This document shows positions 49,553 through 59,258 of a DNA stretch of 64,000 nt, piece by piece. The notes beneath the pieces are model-generated. The model ran no database searches. It saw only the letters and a program-made list of their open reading frames with translations, and was not told the DNA's origin. Source of the DNA: Nereida sp. MMG025 (GTDB lineage Bacteria; Pseudomonadota; Alphaproteobacteria; Rhodobacterales; Rhodobacteraceae); assembly GCF_021654165.1 (NCBI RefSeq), contig NZ_JAKFZN010000001.1, positions 930,001 through 994,000 of the forward strand, in the 5' to 3' direction. Both the position numbers and the translations under genes were made by a program. The number at the start of each line of letters is the position of its first letter. Position 1 is the first letter of the stretch.

Positions 49553-49595
49553 TGTAGCGTCAGCTTTACATATGTGGTGTCAACTTACGTTGACA
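49553..49595. promoter_or_regulatory. Two PpsR/CrtJ-type palindromes in the bchE promoter
   Basis: TGTAGCGTCAGCTTTACA at 49553-49570 and TGTCAACTTACGTTGACA at 49578-49595. Both fit TGT-N12-ACA exactly; the second is also a perfect 7-bp inverted repeat. They are 7 nt apart, the close tandem spacing used by PpsR/CrtJ for cooperative repression of photosynthesis genes under oxygen. Confidence 0.8.
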
Positions 49596-49603
49596 CAGAT
49601 CAA
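49590..49603. promoter_or_regulatory. FNR/FnrL-type box in the bchE promoter
   Basis: TTGAC-ACAG-ATCAA, one base away from TTGAT-N4-ATCAA. It overlaps the distal PpsR palindrome and ends immediately before the smr stop codon. FnrL activation of bchE at low oxygen is known in Rhodobacter. Confidence 0.65.
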
Positions 49604-49930
49604 CTAATGCCCCGCACCCGAAAACACCTGAATGATCACCACACCCCCAAGGATCATCCCCATCCCGATCAACGCAGGCGTATCCAACACCTGCTTGTAG
49701 ACGATCCAGCCGATAATGCTGATCACCACAATCCCCATGCCCGACCATATCGCATAGGCAGGCCCCACGGGTATCTCGCGCAGCGCCAGCGCCAACAGAT
49801 AAAACGATGCCGCATAGCTGACCGTCACCACCCCCGTAGGCGCAAGCTTGGTAAACCCGTCACTGGCCTTAAGCGCCGTGGTCCCGATCACTTCCATCAA
49901 AATTGCAAAAAACAGATACACCCACGCCAT
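49604..49930 (-). CDS. Small multidrug resistance (SMR) family transporter
   Basis: 108 aa with four transmembrane helices. The essential glutamate is Glu13 (FAILMEVIGTTALKAS), and PVGPAYAIWSGMGIV plus a late GMILGGVVII complete the family pattern. SMR proteins act as antiparallel dimers, moving cationic drugs or guanidinium. The sequence is closer to EmrE-like exporters than to SugE. It is upstream of bchE on the same strand, separated by the bchE promoter. Confidence 0.93.
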   Translation of the reverse strand: MAWVYLFFAILMEVIGTTALKASDGFTKLAPTGVVTVSYAASFYLLALALREIPVGPAYAIWSGMGIVVISIIGWIVYKQVLDTPALIGMGMILGGVVIIQVFSGAGH

Positions 49931-50053
49931 GCCGCCACCCTTTTTGTTGGGTCAAACCTGCGCCAATCGCCCAGAAATTGCCACTGGATTTTCATAGCCG
50001 CGCCGCGCACCGCTCCTATGCCAGTGGCATACGAGCAGACGGACCAAACACAT

Positions 50054-51355
50054 ATGACCGACGCAACACACGTCAGCCCACCTCACACGGGCCCCCAACT
50101 GGCCGCGCGCAACGCGTGGCTGATGTGCGGCAGTGTCATGGCCCTTTTTGCCACCGTGATGCTCCAGATTTACTGGAACACATGGGCGATTGATCTGGCC
50201 GCGCTTTATATTGCAGCCGCAGGGCTGGCCCAGGGCATCCCCGAAGCGGTCTATGACTCAGAGCCTATTTTCTGGGCCGCCACCGGCCCGATCACCACAG
50301 CCCTGACAGACAGCTACGGTGTGGCGGGCGCAAAATCATCATCCTACGTCTACCCCCCGCTTTGGGCGCATCTGCTGGCACCGCTGACCAACCACATCGC
50401 ACCGCTTGCGTTTTTCAACGCGTTTCTGGTGATCCACATGGCCCTTCTTTGGGGCGGCTTCTTCCTGCTTTGGCGCAGCTTTTGTAACGCCACCCCCACC
50501 TTTGCCAGCGCAGGCATCCTCGCACTGGCCGTTTTGGGGACAGAACCCTTTGTGGCCCTGTTTCTGTATAACCAGCCACAGATGATCCTTGTCTGCCTCG
50601 TCATCACATCCATGCTGTTTTACACCCGCGGCTGGATGATCGCGGCAGGCCTGTGCATCGGGCTGGCCGCCGCAATCAAAATCACACCCGCCGTCTTTGC
50701 GCTGATCTTTCTGGCCGATCGCAACTACCGTGCCTTTGCCGCGGCCACCCTGTCTGGCCTTGCGCTTTTGGCGCTCAGCATTGCGGTGGCGGGGATGGAT
50801 ATGCACTGGGCCTTTCTGAGCCAGCTGGACCGCTTTGGCCAATACGCGCTGATCTGGCATAACAATCTCAGCCTCGAAGCCTTCATCACCTCTTTGATCG
50901 CCACACCCGCCACGGGGCTGATCAGCAGCGAAAGCAGCTATGCCGTGGCCCCCATGATCCCCGCTTTGCGCGTTGCAGGGCACGCCGCCCTGGTCGCGGC
51001 CATCGCCCTTGTCTTGTGGCGCACCCGCAACCATACGCTTTTGGCACGCACCGTTTTGCGCATGCTCGGACTGTGGTGCGCCCTCATCCTTTTGTCCTCA
51101 ACAGGGTGGTCGCACTATATGATCGCGCCGTTGATGCTGTTGCCCATCTTGGTCATGCCCACGCTCGCCGCACAGATCGGACGCACACGTGTCTGGGTGG
51201 CCAGCACCATCGCATTGCTGTGCAACAGCCACCTCATTTCATTCGGACTTGTGGCCAAGCCTGATCCGTTTTCATGGCCCGTTGCCTTTGGAATCCTGTC
51301 GCTCTTTGCATTGCTCTGGCTCGCGATGAGCAAACCCCACCACAAAGCCCTCTGA
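50054..51355 (+). CDS. GT87-like (DUF2029) multi-pass membrane protein
   Basis: 433 aa with about ten membrane helices. FVALFLYNQPQMILVC and AAGLCIGLAAAIKITPAVFAL are typical of the DUF2029/GT87 group of polyprenol-linked mannosyl- or arabinosyltransferases; the membrane topology and a periplasmic loop after the first helix agree. Donor and acceptor unknown. The start at 50054 (MTDATHV) is chosen with modest support; 50018 is an alternative. Confidence 0.75.
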   Translation: MTDATHVSPPHTGPQLAARNAWLMCGSVMALFATVMLQIYWNTWAIDLAALYIAAAGLAQGIPEAVYDSEPIFWAATGPITTALTDSYGVAGAKSSSYVYPPLWAHLLAPLTNHIAPLAFFNAFLVIHMALLWGGFFLLWRSFCNATPTFASAGILALAVLGTEPFVALFLYNQPQMILVCLVITSMLFYTRGWMIAAGLCIGLAAAIKITPAVFALIFLADRNYRAFAAATLSGLALLALSIAVAGMDMHWAFLSQLDRFGQYALIWHNNLSLEAFITSLIATPATGLISSESSYAVAPMIPALRVAGHAALVAAIALVLWRTRNHTLLARTVLRMLGLWCALILLSSTGWSHYMIAPLMLLPILVMPTLAAQIGRTRVWVASTIALLCNSHLISFGLVAKPDPFSWPVAFGILSLFALLWLAMSKPHHKAL

Positions 51356-51427
51356 ATCCCTCTTGCACCTGCCTGCGTCATCCCTATAACGCAGGACAAT
51401 TTGCAAGTCATATCAGGGGGCACTGCC

Positions 51428-54400
51428 ATGCCAAAGCGTACCGACATCCAGTCGATCATGATTATTGGTGCGGGCCCCATTATTATTGGCCAGGCCTGCG
51501 AATTTGACTATTCTGGCGCACAAGCCTGCAAGGCCCTGCGCGAAGAAGGCTACCGCGTCATTCTGGTCAACTCCAACCCCGCCACCATCATGACCGACCC
51601 GGGGCTGGCAGACGCCACCTATATCGAACCGATCACGCCCGATGTGGTCGAAAAGATCATCGCCAAAGAACGCCCCGACGCGCTGCTGCCCACGATGGGC
51701 GGGCAAACAGGGCTGAACACGGCGCTGGCGCTGGATGATCTGGGCGTTCTGGACAAATATGATGTGGAACTGATCGGCGCCAAACGCGACGCGATTGAAA
51801 TGGCCGAAGACCGCAAACTCTTCCGCGAGGCGATGGACCGTCTGGGCATCGAAAACCCCCGCGCCACCATCGCCAACACCTTTGAAGAATGTATGGATGC
51901 GCTGGAAGACATCGGCCTGCCTGCAATCATCCGCCCCGCCTTTACCATGGGCGGCACAGGCGGCGGCGTGGCCTATAACCGCGAAGATTACGAACATTTT
52001 TGCAAAACCGGCCTCGATGCCAGCCCCGTCAACCAGATCCTGATCGACGAGTCGCTTCTGGGCTGGAAAGAGTTTGAGATGGAAGTCGTGCGCGACACCG
52101 CCGACAACGCCATCATCGTCTGTTCCATCGAAAACGTGGACCCCATGGGTGTGCACACAGGTGACAGCATCACCGTGGCCCCTGCCCTGACGCTGACCGA
52201 CAAAGAATACCAACTGATGCGCACCCACTCTATCAATGTGCTGCGCGAGATCGGTGTGGAAACAGGCGGCTCCAACGTGCAATGGGCCGTAAATCCCGCC
52301 GATGGCCGCATGGTCGTGATCGAGATGAACCCACGTGTGTCGCGCTCCTCTGCGCTGGCGTCCAAAGCCACGGGCTTTCCCATCGCGAAAATCGCGGCAA
52401 AACTGGCTGTGGGCTACACGCTGGACGAGCTGGACAACGACATCACCCGCGTCACACCTGCGTCTTTTGAGCCGACGATTGACTACGTCGTCACCAAAAT
52501 CCCGAAATTCGCCTTTGAGAAATTCCCGGGCTCCGAACCTTACCTCACCACGGCCATGAAATCCGTGGGCGAAGCCATGGCCATCGGCCGCACCATTCAC
52601 GAGTCGCTCCAAAAGGCGCTCGCCTCCATGGAATCGGGCCTCACGGGCTTTGACGAGATCGAGATCGAAGGCGCGCCCGAAAAATCCGCCATCATCAAAG
52701 CGATCAGCAAGCAAACCCCCGACCGCATGCGCACCATCGCCCAAGCCATGCGCCACGGGCTGAGCAACGAAGACATCCACGCGACCACCATGTTCGACCC
52801 GTGGTTCCTTGACCGCATCCGCGAGATCATCGACGCAGAAACAGACCTGCGCAAAAACGGCCTGCCCACCGATGAAACGGCCCTGCGCCACATCAAGATG
52901 ATGGGCTTCACCGATGCGCGATTGGCCAAACTCACAGGCCGCGACGAAGACAACGTGCGCCGCGCGCGCCACAACCTTGGCGTCACCGCTGTGTTCAAAC
53001 GCATCGACACCTGCGCCGCCGAGTTCGAAGCGCAAACCCCCTACATGTATTCCACCTATGAAGCCCCGATGATGGGCGACGTGGAGTGTGAGGCCCGCCC
53101 CTCAGACCGCAAAAAAGTGGTTATTCTGGGCGGTGGCCCCAACCGCATAGGACAGGGGATCGAGTTTGATTACTGCTGCTGCCACGCCTGCTACGCGCTC
53201 ACGGACGCGGGGTTCGAGACCATCATGGTCAACTGCAACCCCGAGACTGTCTCGACCGACTACGACACCTCGGATCGTCTGTATTTCGAGCCGCTCACCT
53301 TTGAGCACGTCATGGAAATCCTGCGCGTTGAGCAGGACAACGGCACGCTGCACGGCGTCATCGTCCAGTTCGGCGGCCAGACCCCGCTGAAACTGGCCAA
53401 CGCGCTTGAGGCCGCAGGCATCCCCATTCTCGGCACCTCGCCCGACGCGATTGATCTGGCCGAAGATCGCGAGCGTTTTCAAGCCCTTGTCGAACGGCTT
53501 GACCTCAAACAACCCAAGAACGGCATCGCCCATTCTGGCGCCGAGGCCATGCAAATCGCCCAAGACGTGGGCTACCCACTGGTCATCCGCCCCTCCTATG
53601 TTCTGGGGGGCCGCGCCATGGAAATCGTGCGCGACGACGCCCAACTGACTCGCTACATCAACGAAGCCGTGGTGGTTTCGGGCGACAGCCCCGTGCTGTT
53701 GGACAGCTACCTTGCAGGGGCCGTGGAAATCGATGTCGACGCGCTCTCTGACGGCACCGATGTGCATGTCTCTGGCATTATGCAGCACATCGAAGAAGCA
53801 GGCGTGCACTCTGGCGACAGCGCCTGTTCGCTGCCGCCCTATTCGTTGTCTGACGCAACCATCGCAGAGCTGCGCCGCCAGACCGAAGCACTGGCCCGCG
53901 GGCTGAACGTGGTCGGCCTGATGAACGTGCAATTCGCGGTCAAAGACGGTGACATCTACCTGATCGAAGTGAACCCGCGTGCCTCGCGCACCGTGCCTTT
54001 CGTGGCCAAAGCCGTGAACTCGCCCATCGCCTCTATCGCCGCACAGGTCATGGCAGGCGCCAAGCTGGGCGACTTCACGTTGGTCGACCCGATCACCGAC
54101 ACCTTTGCCGTCAAAGAAGCTGTGCTGCCCTTCGCCCGTTTCCCGGGCGTCGACACGATCCTTGGGCCAGAAATGCGCTCGACAGGCGAGGTCATGGGCA
54201 GCGACAAAGATTTCCACATGGCCTTCCTCAAGGCGCAAATGGGCGCAGGCACCGACCTGCCCAAGGACGGAACTGGCAAAGTGTTCTTCTCGATCAAGGA
54301 CGCCGACAAATCCGATGACATCCTTGAGGCCGCAACGGTGCTGGCAGGCTTGGGCCACAAGATCATGGCCACCCGCGGCACCGCCGATTTCCTGAAATCC

Positions 54401-54670
54401 ACGGGGCTGGACATCGAAGTCGTCAACAAAGTCTACGAGGGGCGGCCCAACGTGGTCGATCAACTGAAAGACGGGCAGATCAGCCTTGTGCTGAACACCA
54501 CCGAAGGCACCCAAGCCATTGAAGACAGCCGCGAAATCCGCTCGGTCGCGCTCTACGACAAAATCCCCTACTTCACCACCGCCGCCGCCTCCCACGCCGC
54601 AGCACTGGCGATGAAAGCCCGATCAGAAGGCGAGATCGAAGTGGTGGCGTTGCAGGCGGGCGATAAATAA
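51428..54670 (+). CDS. carB: Carbamoyl phosphate synthase large subunit
   Basis: Makes carbamoyl phosphate for arginine and pyrimidines with the glutaminase CarA (not in the window). 1080 aa. Two ATP-grasp halves: first half with [33 protein letters not shown] and [16 protein letters not shown]; second with [35 protein letters not shown] and [14 protein letters not shown]; then the C-terminal MGS-like allosteric domain ([13 protein letters not shown]). Start 51428 follows CAGGGGG. Confidence 0.97.
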   Translation: MPKRTDIQSIMIIGAGPIIIGQACEFDYSGAQACKALREEGYRVILVNSNPATIMTDPGLADATYIEPITPDVVEKIIAKERPDALLPTMGGQTGLNTALALDDLGVLDKYDVELIGAKRDAIEMAEDRKLFREAMDRLGIENPRATIANTFEECMDALEDIGLPAIIRPAFTMGGTGGGVAYNREDYEHFCKTGLDASPVNQILIDESLLGWKEFEMEVVRDTADNAIIVCSIENVDPMGVHTGDSITVAPALTLTDKEYQLMRTHSINVLREIGVETGGSNVQWAVNPADGRMVVIEMNPRVSRSSALASKATGFPIAKIAAKLAVGYTLDELDNDITRVTPASFEPTIDYVVTKIPKFAFEKFPGSEPYLTTAMKSVGEAMAIGRTIHESLQKALASMESGLTGFDEIEIEGAPEKSAIIKAISKQTPDRMRTIAQAMRHGLSNEDIHATTMFDPWFLDRIREIIDAETDLRKNGLPTDETALRHIKMMGFTDARLAKLTGRDEDNVRRARHNLGVTAVFKRIDTCAAEFEAQTPYMYSTYEAPMMGDVECEARPSDRKKVVILGGGPNRIGQGIEFDYCCCHACYALTDAGFETIMVNCNPETVSTDYDTSDRLYFEPLTFEHVMEILRVEQDNGTLHGVIVQFGGQTPLKLANALEAAGIPILGTSPDAIDLAEDRERFQALVERLDLKQPKNGIAHSGAEAMQIAQDVGYPLVIRPSYVLGGRAMEIVRDDAQLTRYINEAVVVSGDSPVLLDSYLAGAVEIDVDALSDGTDVHVSGIMQHIEEAGVHSGDSACSLPPYSLSDATIAELRRQTEALARGLNVVGLMNVQFAVKDGDIYLIEVNPRASRTVPFVAKAVNSPIASIAAQVMAGAKLGDFTLVDPITDTFAVKEAVLPFARFPGVDTILGPEMRSTGEVMGSDKDFHMAFLKAQMGAGTDLPKDGTGKVFFSIKDADKSDDILEAATVLAGLGHKIMATRGTADFLKSTGLDIEVVNKVYEGRPNVVDQLKDGQISLVLNTTEGTQAIEDSREIRSVALYDKIPYFTTAAASHAAALAMKARSEGEIEVVALQAGDK

Positions 54671-54680
54671 TAACAGAAAA

Positions 54681-54850
54681 TTGACATAATATCTATATTG
54701 AAAAATAAAGATATTGGGCCAATTGTTGGATATGGAAATGACTGCTGAATTTGTAGTTCTGCTATGCTGCTTAGTGATTAACATTGCGAACTTACTGATG
54801 CTGATGTACGTGAGAGGACGTATAAAAAATCAGCTAATGTAAAACGTAAA
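54681..54850. other. AT-rich leader of the post-carB island
   Basis: Begins 10 nt past carB. TTGACA at 54681-54686 with AATAAA 17 nt later is a plausible sigma70-like promoter. The stretch is strikingly AT-rich compared with carB and contains the 36-codon ORF described separately. Confidence 0.4.
54732..54842 (+). CDS. Possible 36-aa single-pass membrane protein
   Basis: Frame from ATG at 54732 to TAA at 54840-54842. The peptide has an acidic start (MEMTAE), one hydrophobic helix (FVVLLCCLVINIANLLMLM) and a basic end (RGRIKNQ), so it would insert with the C-terminus in the cytoplasm. It ends 7 nt before the next gene. TTGGA upstream is a weak ribosome-binding site. Composition fits a real small membrane protein, but length alone makes this uncertain. 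Confidence 0.4.
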   Translation: MEMTAEFVVLLCCLVINIANLLMLMYVRGRIKNQLM

Positions 54851-55620
54851 TGTTATCGTCCCGAGCAGCGGCATATTTTGGATTGATATTCGGCGCGGCT
54901 GGGATTACTGGCAGCGTCCTCGATTTAGATGACATTGTAGAAGATCGCGTGCCGTGGGTTTCTCCTTACATGGAGATAGTAGAATGGTCATTCATTGGCA
55001 TCCTTTTGATTTTTTCACTAAGCGTTTTTTGGCTTCTTTGGTCCACAATTAGTCAGCTTTCAGTAGAATCTAGATTTGCTACTGAGGGCGTGTTGCGACG
55101 ACGGCTGCAGCACTTCGTATGTGAGGACATGGACGCCGACGATATTCCGGATATTCTTAAGATTTACGGGGCAACAACAGACGGTCGAACATCCGAAAGC
55201 GTCACCAGAGCCATCTATGGAAAGTGTAAAAAGGGGTGGAAGAAGGTAATAGATATACGAACTCGGAAGATTGTTGGATACTTTGTACTCTTGCCACTCA
55301 CAAGATCGGGTGAGCAAGCTATCAAAGAGCGTGAGTTTAGCTTCGGGTCGACTAAAGCCGTATCATGGATACGGACATCCCATTCGAAGAATTGTGCCTT
55401 ATACATTGGGATGTTAGCTGCCGAACCTAACAACAGGCAAGCGCGAGCATTCGTAATTGATAGGACGGCGCACTTCGTAAATTCGGGTCGTTATTCACGC
55501 TTGTTTGCTCGCCCAATTACCAAGGAAGGGCTAAGACTTGTGAAGAGCAAGAAATTCAGCCCCTATAATGAAAAAGATCGCCCTGAGATGGATGTTGTTT
55601 TCGTAAAAGAAGCACGCTGA
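54850..55620 (+). CDS. Membrane-anchored GNAT-like protein, AT-rich
   Basis: 256 aa. Two transmembrane segments (about 7-24 and 46-65) are followed by a soluble domain. That domain is reminiscent of GNAT acetyltransferases: a first helix DADDIPDILKIYG, strand KIVGYFVLLPLT, strand ALYIGMLAAEP followed by a helix where acetyl-CoA would bind, and the end FARPITKEGLRLVKSKKFSP. The pyrophosphate loop is not the standard Q/RxxGxG/A, so activity is uncertain. Base composition is unlike carB and suggests acquisition. No ribosome-binding site is seen; translation may be coupled to the 36-aa ORF. Confidence 0.7.
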   Translation: MLSSRAAAYFGLIFGAAGITGSVLDLDDIVEDRVPWVSPYMEIVEWSFIGILLIFSLSVFWLLWSTISQLSVESRFATEGVLRRRLQHFVCEDMDADDIPDILKIYGATTDGRTSESVTRAIYGKCKKGWKKVIDIRTRKIVGYFVLLPLTRSGEQAIKEREFSFGSTKAVSWIRTSHSKNCALYIGMLAAEPNNRQARAFVIDRTAHFVNSGRYSRLFARPITKEGLRLVKSKKFSPYNEKDRPEMDVVFVKEAR

Positions 55621-55635
55621 ACACCCCTAAGCGCC

Positions 55636-55995
55636 TCACCCCCCCTCAAACACCTCCTCCACCTCCATCTCGTCGCCCTTCAAAAAGCCCGCCAGTTGCA
55701 TCTGCGTATAGTACCGCAGCACCAAATTCAGCCGCGTTGAATACCCCGGCCCCATTGCCTTGAAATACTTCAGCGTCACATCATCCACGCGCAGTGTGAC
55801 CTTTGTTTTGGGCTTCCAATCGGGCTTGTGCCATTCCTCAAAATGCACCCAATCCTGCGGCATGTGCCGCGCCATGCGTTTGGCGTATTGCGCGTCCACC
55901 TCCAGCTTGCGTCCTGCCTTCACCGCGTCCAGATAGGCGCGGCGCTGGGCCTTTGTCTTGGGTATTCCATATCCGTAAAACGGTTCACCTTTCAT
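55636..55995 (-). CDS. Orphan BrnA-like antitoxin family protein
   Basis: 119 aa. The C-terminal part TKVTLRVDDVTLKYFKAMG ... YSTRLNLVLRYYTQ has the BrnA (ribbon-helix-helix type) pattern, in which BrnA represses its own operon and binds the toxin BrnT. The N-terminal half is a basic, tryptophan-containing extension (DWVHFEEWHKPDW). No BrnT-like gene is adjacent on either side, so it is probably an independent regulator. Confidence 0.75.
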   Translation of the reverse strand: MKGEPFYGYGIPKTKAQRRAYLDAVKAGRKLEVDAQYAKRMARHMPQDWVHFEEWHKPDWKPKTKVTLRVDDVTLKYFKAMGPGYSTRLNLVLRYYTQMQLAGFLKGDEMEVEEVFEGG

Positions 55996-56218
55996 CGCTC
56001 GGTCCTTTCCGGGTGCTGTCGAACGGGTCCAAGGATGCCGTTAAATCGTTAACGCTTTCCTACACCACCGAACGTCTGACGCATTGCCATACCGTGAGCA
56101 GACGCTAGGCCATACCCCGTCTGCTGGCCCGGGTTGCGGGCCGCGCAACGCCGTAACGTCGCGCTTGACCTCACCGTCCCGATAGCCCCAAATCCCTTTG
56201 AAATAAGGGGGACACGCG
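55996..56218. other. Intergenic region before the FabH-like gene
   Basis: 222 nt holding divergent promoters. GAAATAAGGGGG at about 56199-56210 provides the ribosome-binding site for the gene at 56219. A GC-rich inverted repeat (CCCGGGTTGCGGGCC) is present; nothing else was recognised. Confidence 0.4.
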
Positions 56219-57349
56219 ATGCACACACCAGCAATCACAGGCCACGGGGTCTTTACCCCTGAAAATGTCATCACAAATGATGAACTGGTCGTCGCTTTCA
56301 ACGCCTACGCCGATCGCTATAACACTGAAAACGCTGATAAAATCGAGACAGGCCAGATCGCAGCGATGGCCCATTCCTCTTCCGATTTCATCCATGCCGC
56401 CTCTGGCATCGAAAACCGCTTCGTCATGGACAAAAACGGCGTTCTCGACCCCTCTCGTCTGTTTCCGAAATTGCCCGCGCGCCCCGATGATGCGCCGTCC
56501 ATCATGGCCGAAATGGGTGTGGATGCCGCGCGCCAAGCCCTTGAAATGGCGGGAAAATCCGCAGCCGACGTTGGCGCCATCCTTTGCGCAGCCTCCAACC
56601 ACGAACGCGCCTACCCGGCCATCGCCATTGAAATCCAACAGCTTTTGGGCGCAGGTGGATTTGCCTTTGATATGAATGTCGCCTGCTCGTCGGCGACATT
56701 CGGGATCCAGGCTGCCGTTGATATGGTGAAATCCGGCAGTATCTCCAGTGCCTTGGTCATCTGCCCCGAGATTTGCAGCGCCCATCTGGAATGGCGCGAC
56801 CGCGACTGCCATTTCATCTTTGGTGACGTGGCCACAGCCGTCTTTATCGAACGGGCCGAAGCCGCAACGGGTGCGTATTTCGAAGTAAAATCAACCCGTT
56901 GCGCGACCCAGTTTTCCAACAACATCCGCAACAACAACGGCTTTCTGCGCCGCACACGCGACCAGATGGAGGACCGCCGCGACATGCAATTCATGCAAAA
57001 CGGGCGCAAGGTTTTCAAAGAAGTTCTGCCGATGGTCAGCCAACATATCGCCGATCACATGGCTGAAGAAAACGTATCAAAAGACGATCTAAAGCGCCTC
57101 TGGCTGCATCAGGCCAACAAAACGATGAATGACTACATCGGCAAAAAAGTCCTCGGCCGTACGCCCGAACCGCATGAGCAACCCAATATTCTGCAAGATT
57201 ACGCCAACACATCCAGCGCAGGCAGCATTATCGCTTTTTCCAAACATTCCAATGACATGGAGAACGGCGCACATGGGCTGATTTGCAGCTTTGGTGCGGG
57301 ATATTCGGTTGGAAGTGTGGTTGTTCAGAAAAAATTAGCACATTCGTGA
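56219..57349 (+). CDS. 3-oxoacyl-ACP synthase III (FabH-like) family protein
   Basis: 376-aa thiolase-fold condensing enzyme. Catalytic triad: Cys156 in FDMNVACSSATFG, histidine in LWLHQANKTM (about 300), asparagine in YANTSSAGSI. It is longer than the 320-aa housekeeping FabH and keeps an extra N-terminal segment (ADRYNTENADKIETGQ), so it belongs to the FabH-like/FabY-type group with an uncertain acyl substrate. Strong AAGGGGG upstream. Ends 34 nt before the convergent arsH gene. Confidence 0.88.
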   Translation: MHTPAITGHGVFTPENVITNDELVVAFNAYADRYNTENADKIETGQIAAMAHSSSDFIHAASGIENRFVMDKNGVLDPSRLFPKLPARPDDAPSIMAEMGVDAARQALEMAGKSAADVGAILCAASNHERAYPAIAIEIQQLLGAGGFAFDMNVACSSATFGIQAAVDMVKSGSISSALVICPEICSAHLEWRDRDCHFIFGDVATAVFIERAEAATGAYFEVKSTRCATQFSNNIRNNNGFLRRTRDQMEDRRDMQFMQNGRKVFKEVLPMVSQHIADHMAEENVSKDDLKRLWLHQANKTMNDYIGKKVLGRTPEPHEQPNILQDYANTSSAGSIIAFSKHSNDMENGAHGLICSFGAGYSVGSVVVQKKLAHS

Positions 57350-57383
57350 TTAAATGGCAGCATCACAAAAAGGAGGACGCCGC

Positions 57384-58100
57384 TTAATCAGACTTTTGGC
57401 TTACACGCGCATGCACAGCTTCGACGCTTTCAACCCGTTCGGAATAGCGATCCGTCAAATAAGCTGACCGCCCGCGTGTCATATAAGTGAACTTCACCAG
57501 CTCTTCCATCACATCCACGATCCGATTGTAGAGCGGTGATGGCTTCATGCGATCGTGCTCAAATTCCAACCACGCCTTTGGCACACTGGACTGGTTGGGG
57601 ATTGTGATCATCCGCATCCAACGCCCCAGTATGCGCATCTGGTTCACGGCATTGAAACTTTGGGAGCCACCGCAGACCTGCATCAACGCCAGTGTCTTTC
57701 CCTGGGTTGGACGAATTCCCCCCAAAGGCGCAAGCGGGAGCCAATCAATCTGCGCCTTCATGATCGCTGTCATCGCGCCGTGACGTTCGGGGCTGGACCA
57801 GACCATCCCTTCAGACCAAAGCGCCAACTCACGCAACTCGGCCACTTTGGGGTGATCGGGCTCTGCATCATCTGGCAGGGGTAAGCCACTGGGATCAAAG
57901 AATTTAACGTCACAGCCAAGGGCCGTCAAAACGCGTGCACCTTCTTGCGCCGCTGCCCTGCTATAGCTGTTTGGCCGCACAGAACCATACAGCATCAAAA
58001 TACGCGGCGCGTGGCCGTCATCGCCCTCAGCAATCAAACCTTGTGGCGAAATCGGGTGCAGCTGCCCTTCGACCAGGTTGGGAAGATCGCCGAAATCCAT
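57384..58100 (-). CDS. arsH: ArsH, NADPH-dependent FMN reductase
   Basis: 238-aa flavoprotein that oxidises trivalent organoarsenicals (and reduces quinones). FMN-binding motif [14 protein letters not shown] and [24 protein letters not shown] are typical ArsH blocks, as is TPYG-free YLTDRYSER at the end. No arsenite pump or ArsR lies here; the upstream neighbour is an HTH protein whose stop overlaps the ATG (TGATG), implying coupled translation. ATG 58100 preferred over GTG 58103. Confidence 0.92.
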   Translation of the reverse strand: MDFGDLPNLVEGQLHPISPQGLIAEGDDGHAPRILMLYGSVRPNSYSRAAAQEGARVLTALGCDVKFFDPSGLPLPDDAEPDHPKVAELRELALWSEGMVWSSPERHGAMTAIMKAQIDWLPLAPLGGIRPTQGKTLALMQVCGGSQSFNAVNQMRILGRWMRMITIPNQSSVPKAWLEFEHDRMKPSPLYNRIVDVMEELVKFTYMTRGRSAYLTDRYSERVESVEAVHARVSQKSD

Positions 58101-58555
58101 CACGTCATCTCGTTTTCCAGATGAAGCTTCATATCCATCAATACCCGTTGGAGCGCCAATGTTTCGCTTAACAATCGCTTGGCCTCGTTCACCGTGATTA
58201 CACCGTCGGCAATCGATTGATTGTATTCACCCATCAGCATTGCAAATCGTTGTGACAGCGCGATTACATCCGCATTCACGCCACCGCTTTCGCTGTTCTT
58301 GGCCGAATTGTCATAGGTCAAAGTGATCCCACGCAGCTCTGCCAAAGCGGCGGTCACATGCGGAAACGAGCTTGCGGCCTCCAAGGCGGCGACAGAATCG
58401 ATTGGCATGAACCGGCCCGTATGCTCATCGGAATCCGAATAGTATCGTCCAATCGTGGCCTTGGATTTACCAGTCAACTCGCAGGCCGCTTCGACTCCCA
58501 CATCCTTGACCAAAGCCTCGGTGTGCTTTTTCAGATAGTTGCCATATGAACTCAT
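58100..58555 (-). CDS. Small HTH protein of phage-CII-like character
   Basis: 151 aa. N-terminal helix-turn-helix: [18 protein letters not shown], followed by [29 protein letters not shown], a pattern like the CII/CP76 family of phage regulators. The C-terminal part is a likely coiled-coil ([26 protein letters not shown]). It is first in a two-gene unit with arsH and might regulate it, but no arsenic-binding cysteines are visible. Confidence 0.7.
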   Translation of the reverse strand: MSSYGNYLKKHTEALVKDVGVEAACELTGKSKATIGRYYSDSDEHTGRFMPIDSVAALEAASSFPHVTAALAELRGITLTYDNSAKNSESGGVNADVIALSQRFAMLMGEYNQSIADGVITVNEAKRLLSETLALQRVLMDMKLHLENEMT

Positions 58556-58670
58556 GATACCCTCAGATTTGACTAGCTACTTCTTACCATCATTGTCCCC
58601 CAAGGAAACGAGAAACAACCCGTGCCAATCACAACTTGCAAGCGCATTGTTGCTTGAGTAGCCACAGCAT

Positions 58671-59258
58671 ATGGCAAAACTATACTTCAATTTCTCGACG
58701 ATGAACGCTGGCAAATCGACCGTCTTGCTGCAAGCCTCGCACAACTACATCGAACGTGGGATGCAGACATACCTGTTGACTGCGCGTTTTGACAATCGCG
58801 CAGGCGACGGCATGATCGCGTCGCGCATCGGAATTGGTGAAAAGGCCGACACATTCGACGAAACCGATGATCTGTTTGCCAAGTTGGAGGCCCGCAAAGC
58901 GGCAGGCCCCTGCGCGTGTGTGTTTATTGACGAGGCCCAGTTTCTGACCGAAGCGCAGGTCTGGCAACTGGCCCGCGCGGTGGATGATTTGGGGTTGCCC
59001 GTCATGTGCTACGGGCTGCGCGTTGATTTTCGCGGCAAGCTCTTTCCCGGATCCGCGGCTCTTTTGGCACTGGCCGATGAAATGCGCGAGGTGCGCACCA
59101 TTTGTCATTGTGGAAAGAAGGCTACAATGGTCGTCAGACAAGACACGGATGGCACAGTGTTGGCCGATGGTGCGCAAGTCCAGATTGGCGGCAACGAAAG
59201 CTATGTTTCGCTTTGTCGCAAGCACTGGCGCGCCGCGATGCAGGCGGCTAAGCCGTAA
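58671..59258 (+). CDS. tdk: Thymidine kinase
   Basis: 195-aa type II thymidine kinase. P-loop STMNAGKST at 9-17, DEAQF (Walker B), and the structural zinc cysteines CHCGKKA with a late CRKH. GGNESYVSLCRKHW is the family C-terminus. The salvage pathway step is thymidine to dTMP. Overlaps the convergent dehydrogenase gene by 11 nt. Confidence 0.95.
   Translation: MAKLYFNFSTMNAGKSTVLLQASHNYIERGMQTYLLTARFDNRAGDGMIASRIGIGEKADTFDETDDLFAKLEARKAAGPCACVFIDEAQFLTEAQVWQLARAVDDLGLPVMCYGLRVDFRGKLFPGSAALLALADEMREVRTICHCGKKATMVVRQDTDGTVLADGAQVQIGGNESYVSLCRKHWRAAMQAAKP

Noticed and set aside
51413-53035. 540-codon open frame antisense to carB
   Set aside because: Glycine-, histidine- and valine-rich shadow of a high-GC gene; no domain, no ribosome-binding site.
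53102-54595. 497-codon open frame antisense to the second half of carB
   Set aside because: Same type of shadow; composition is not protein-like.
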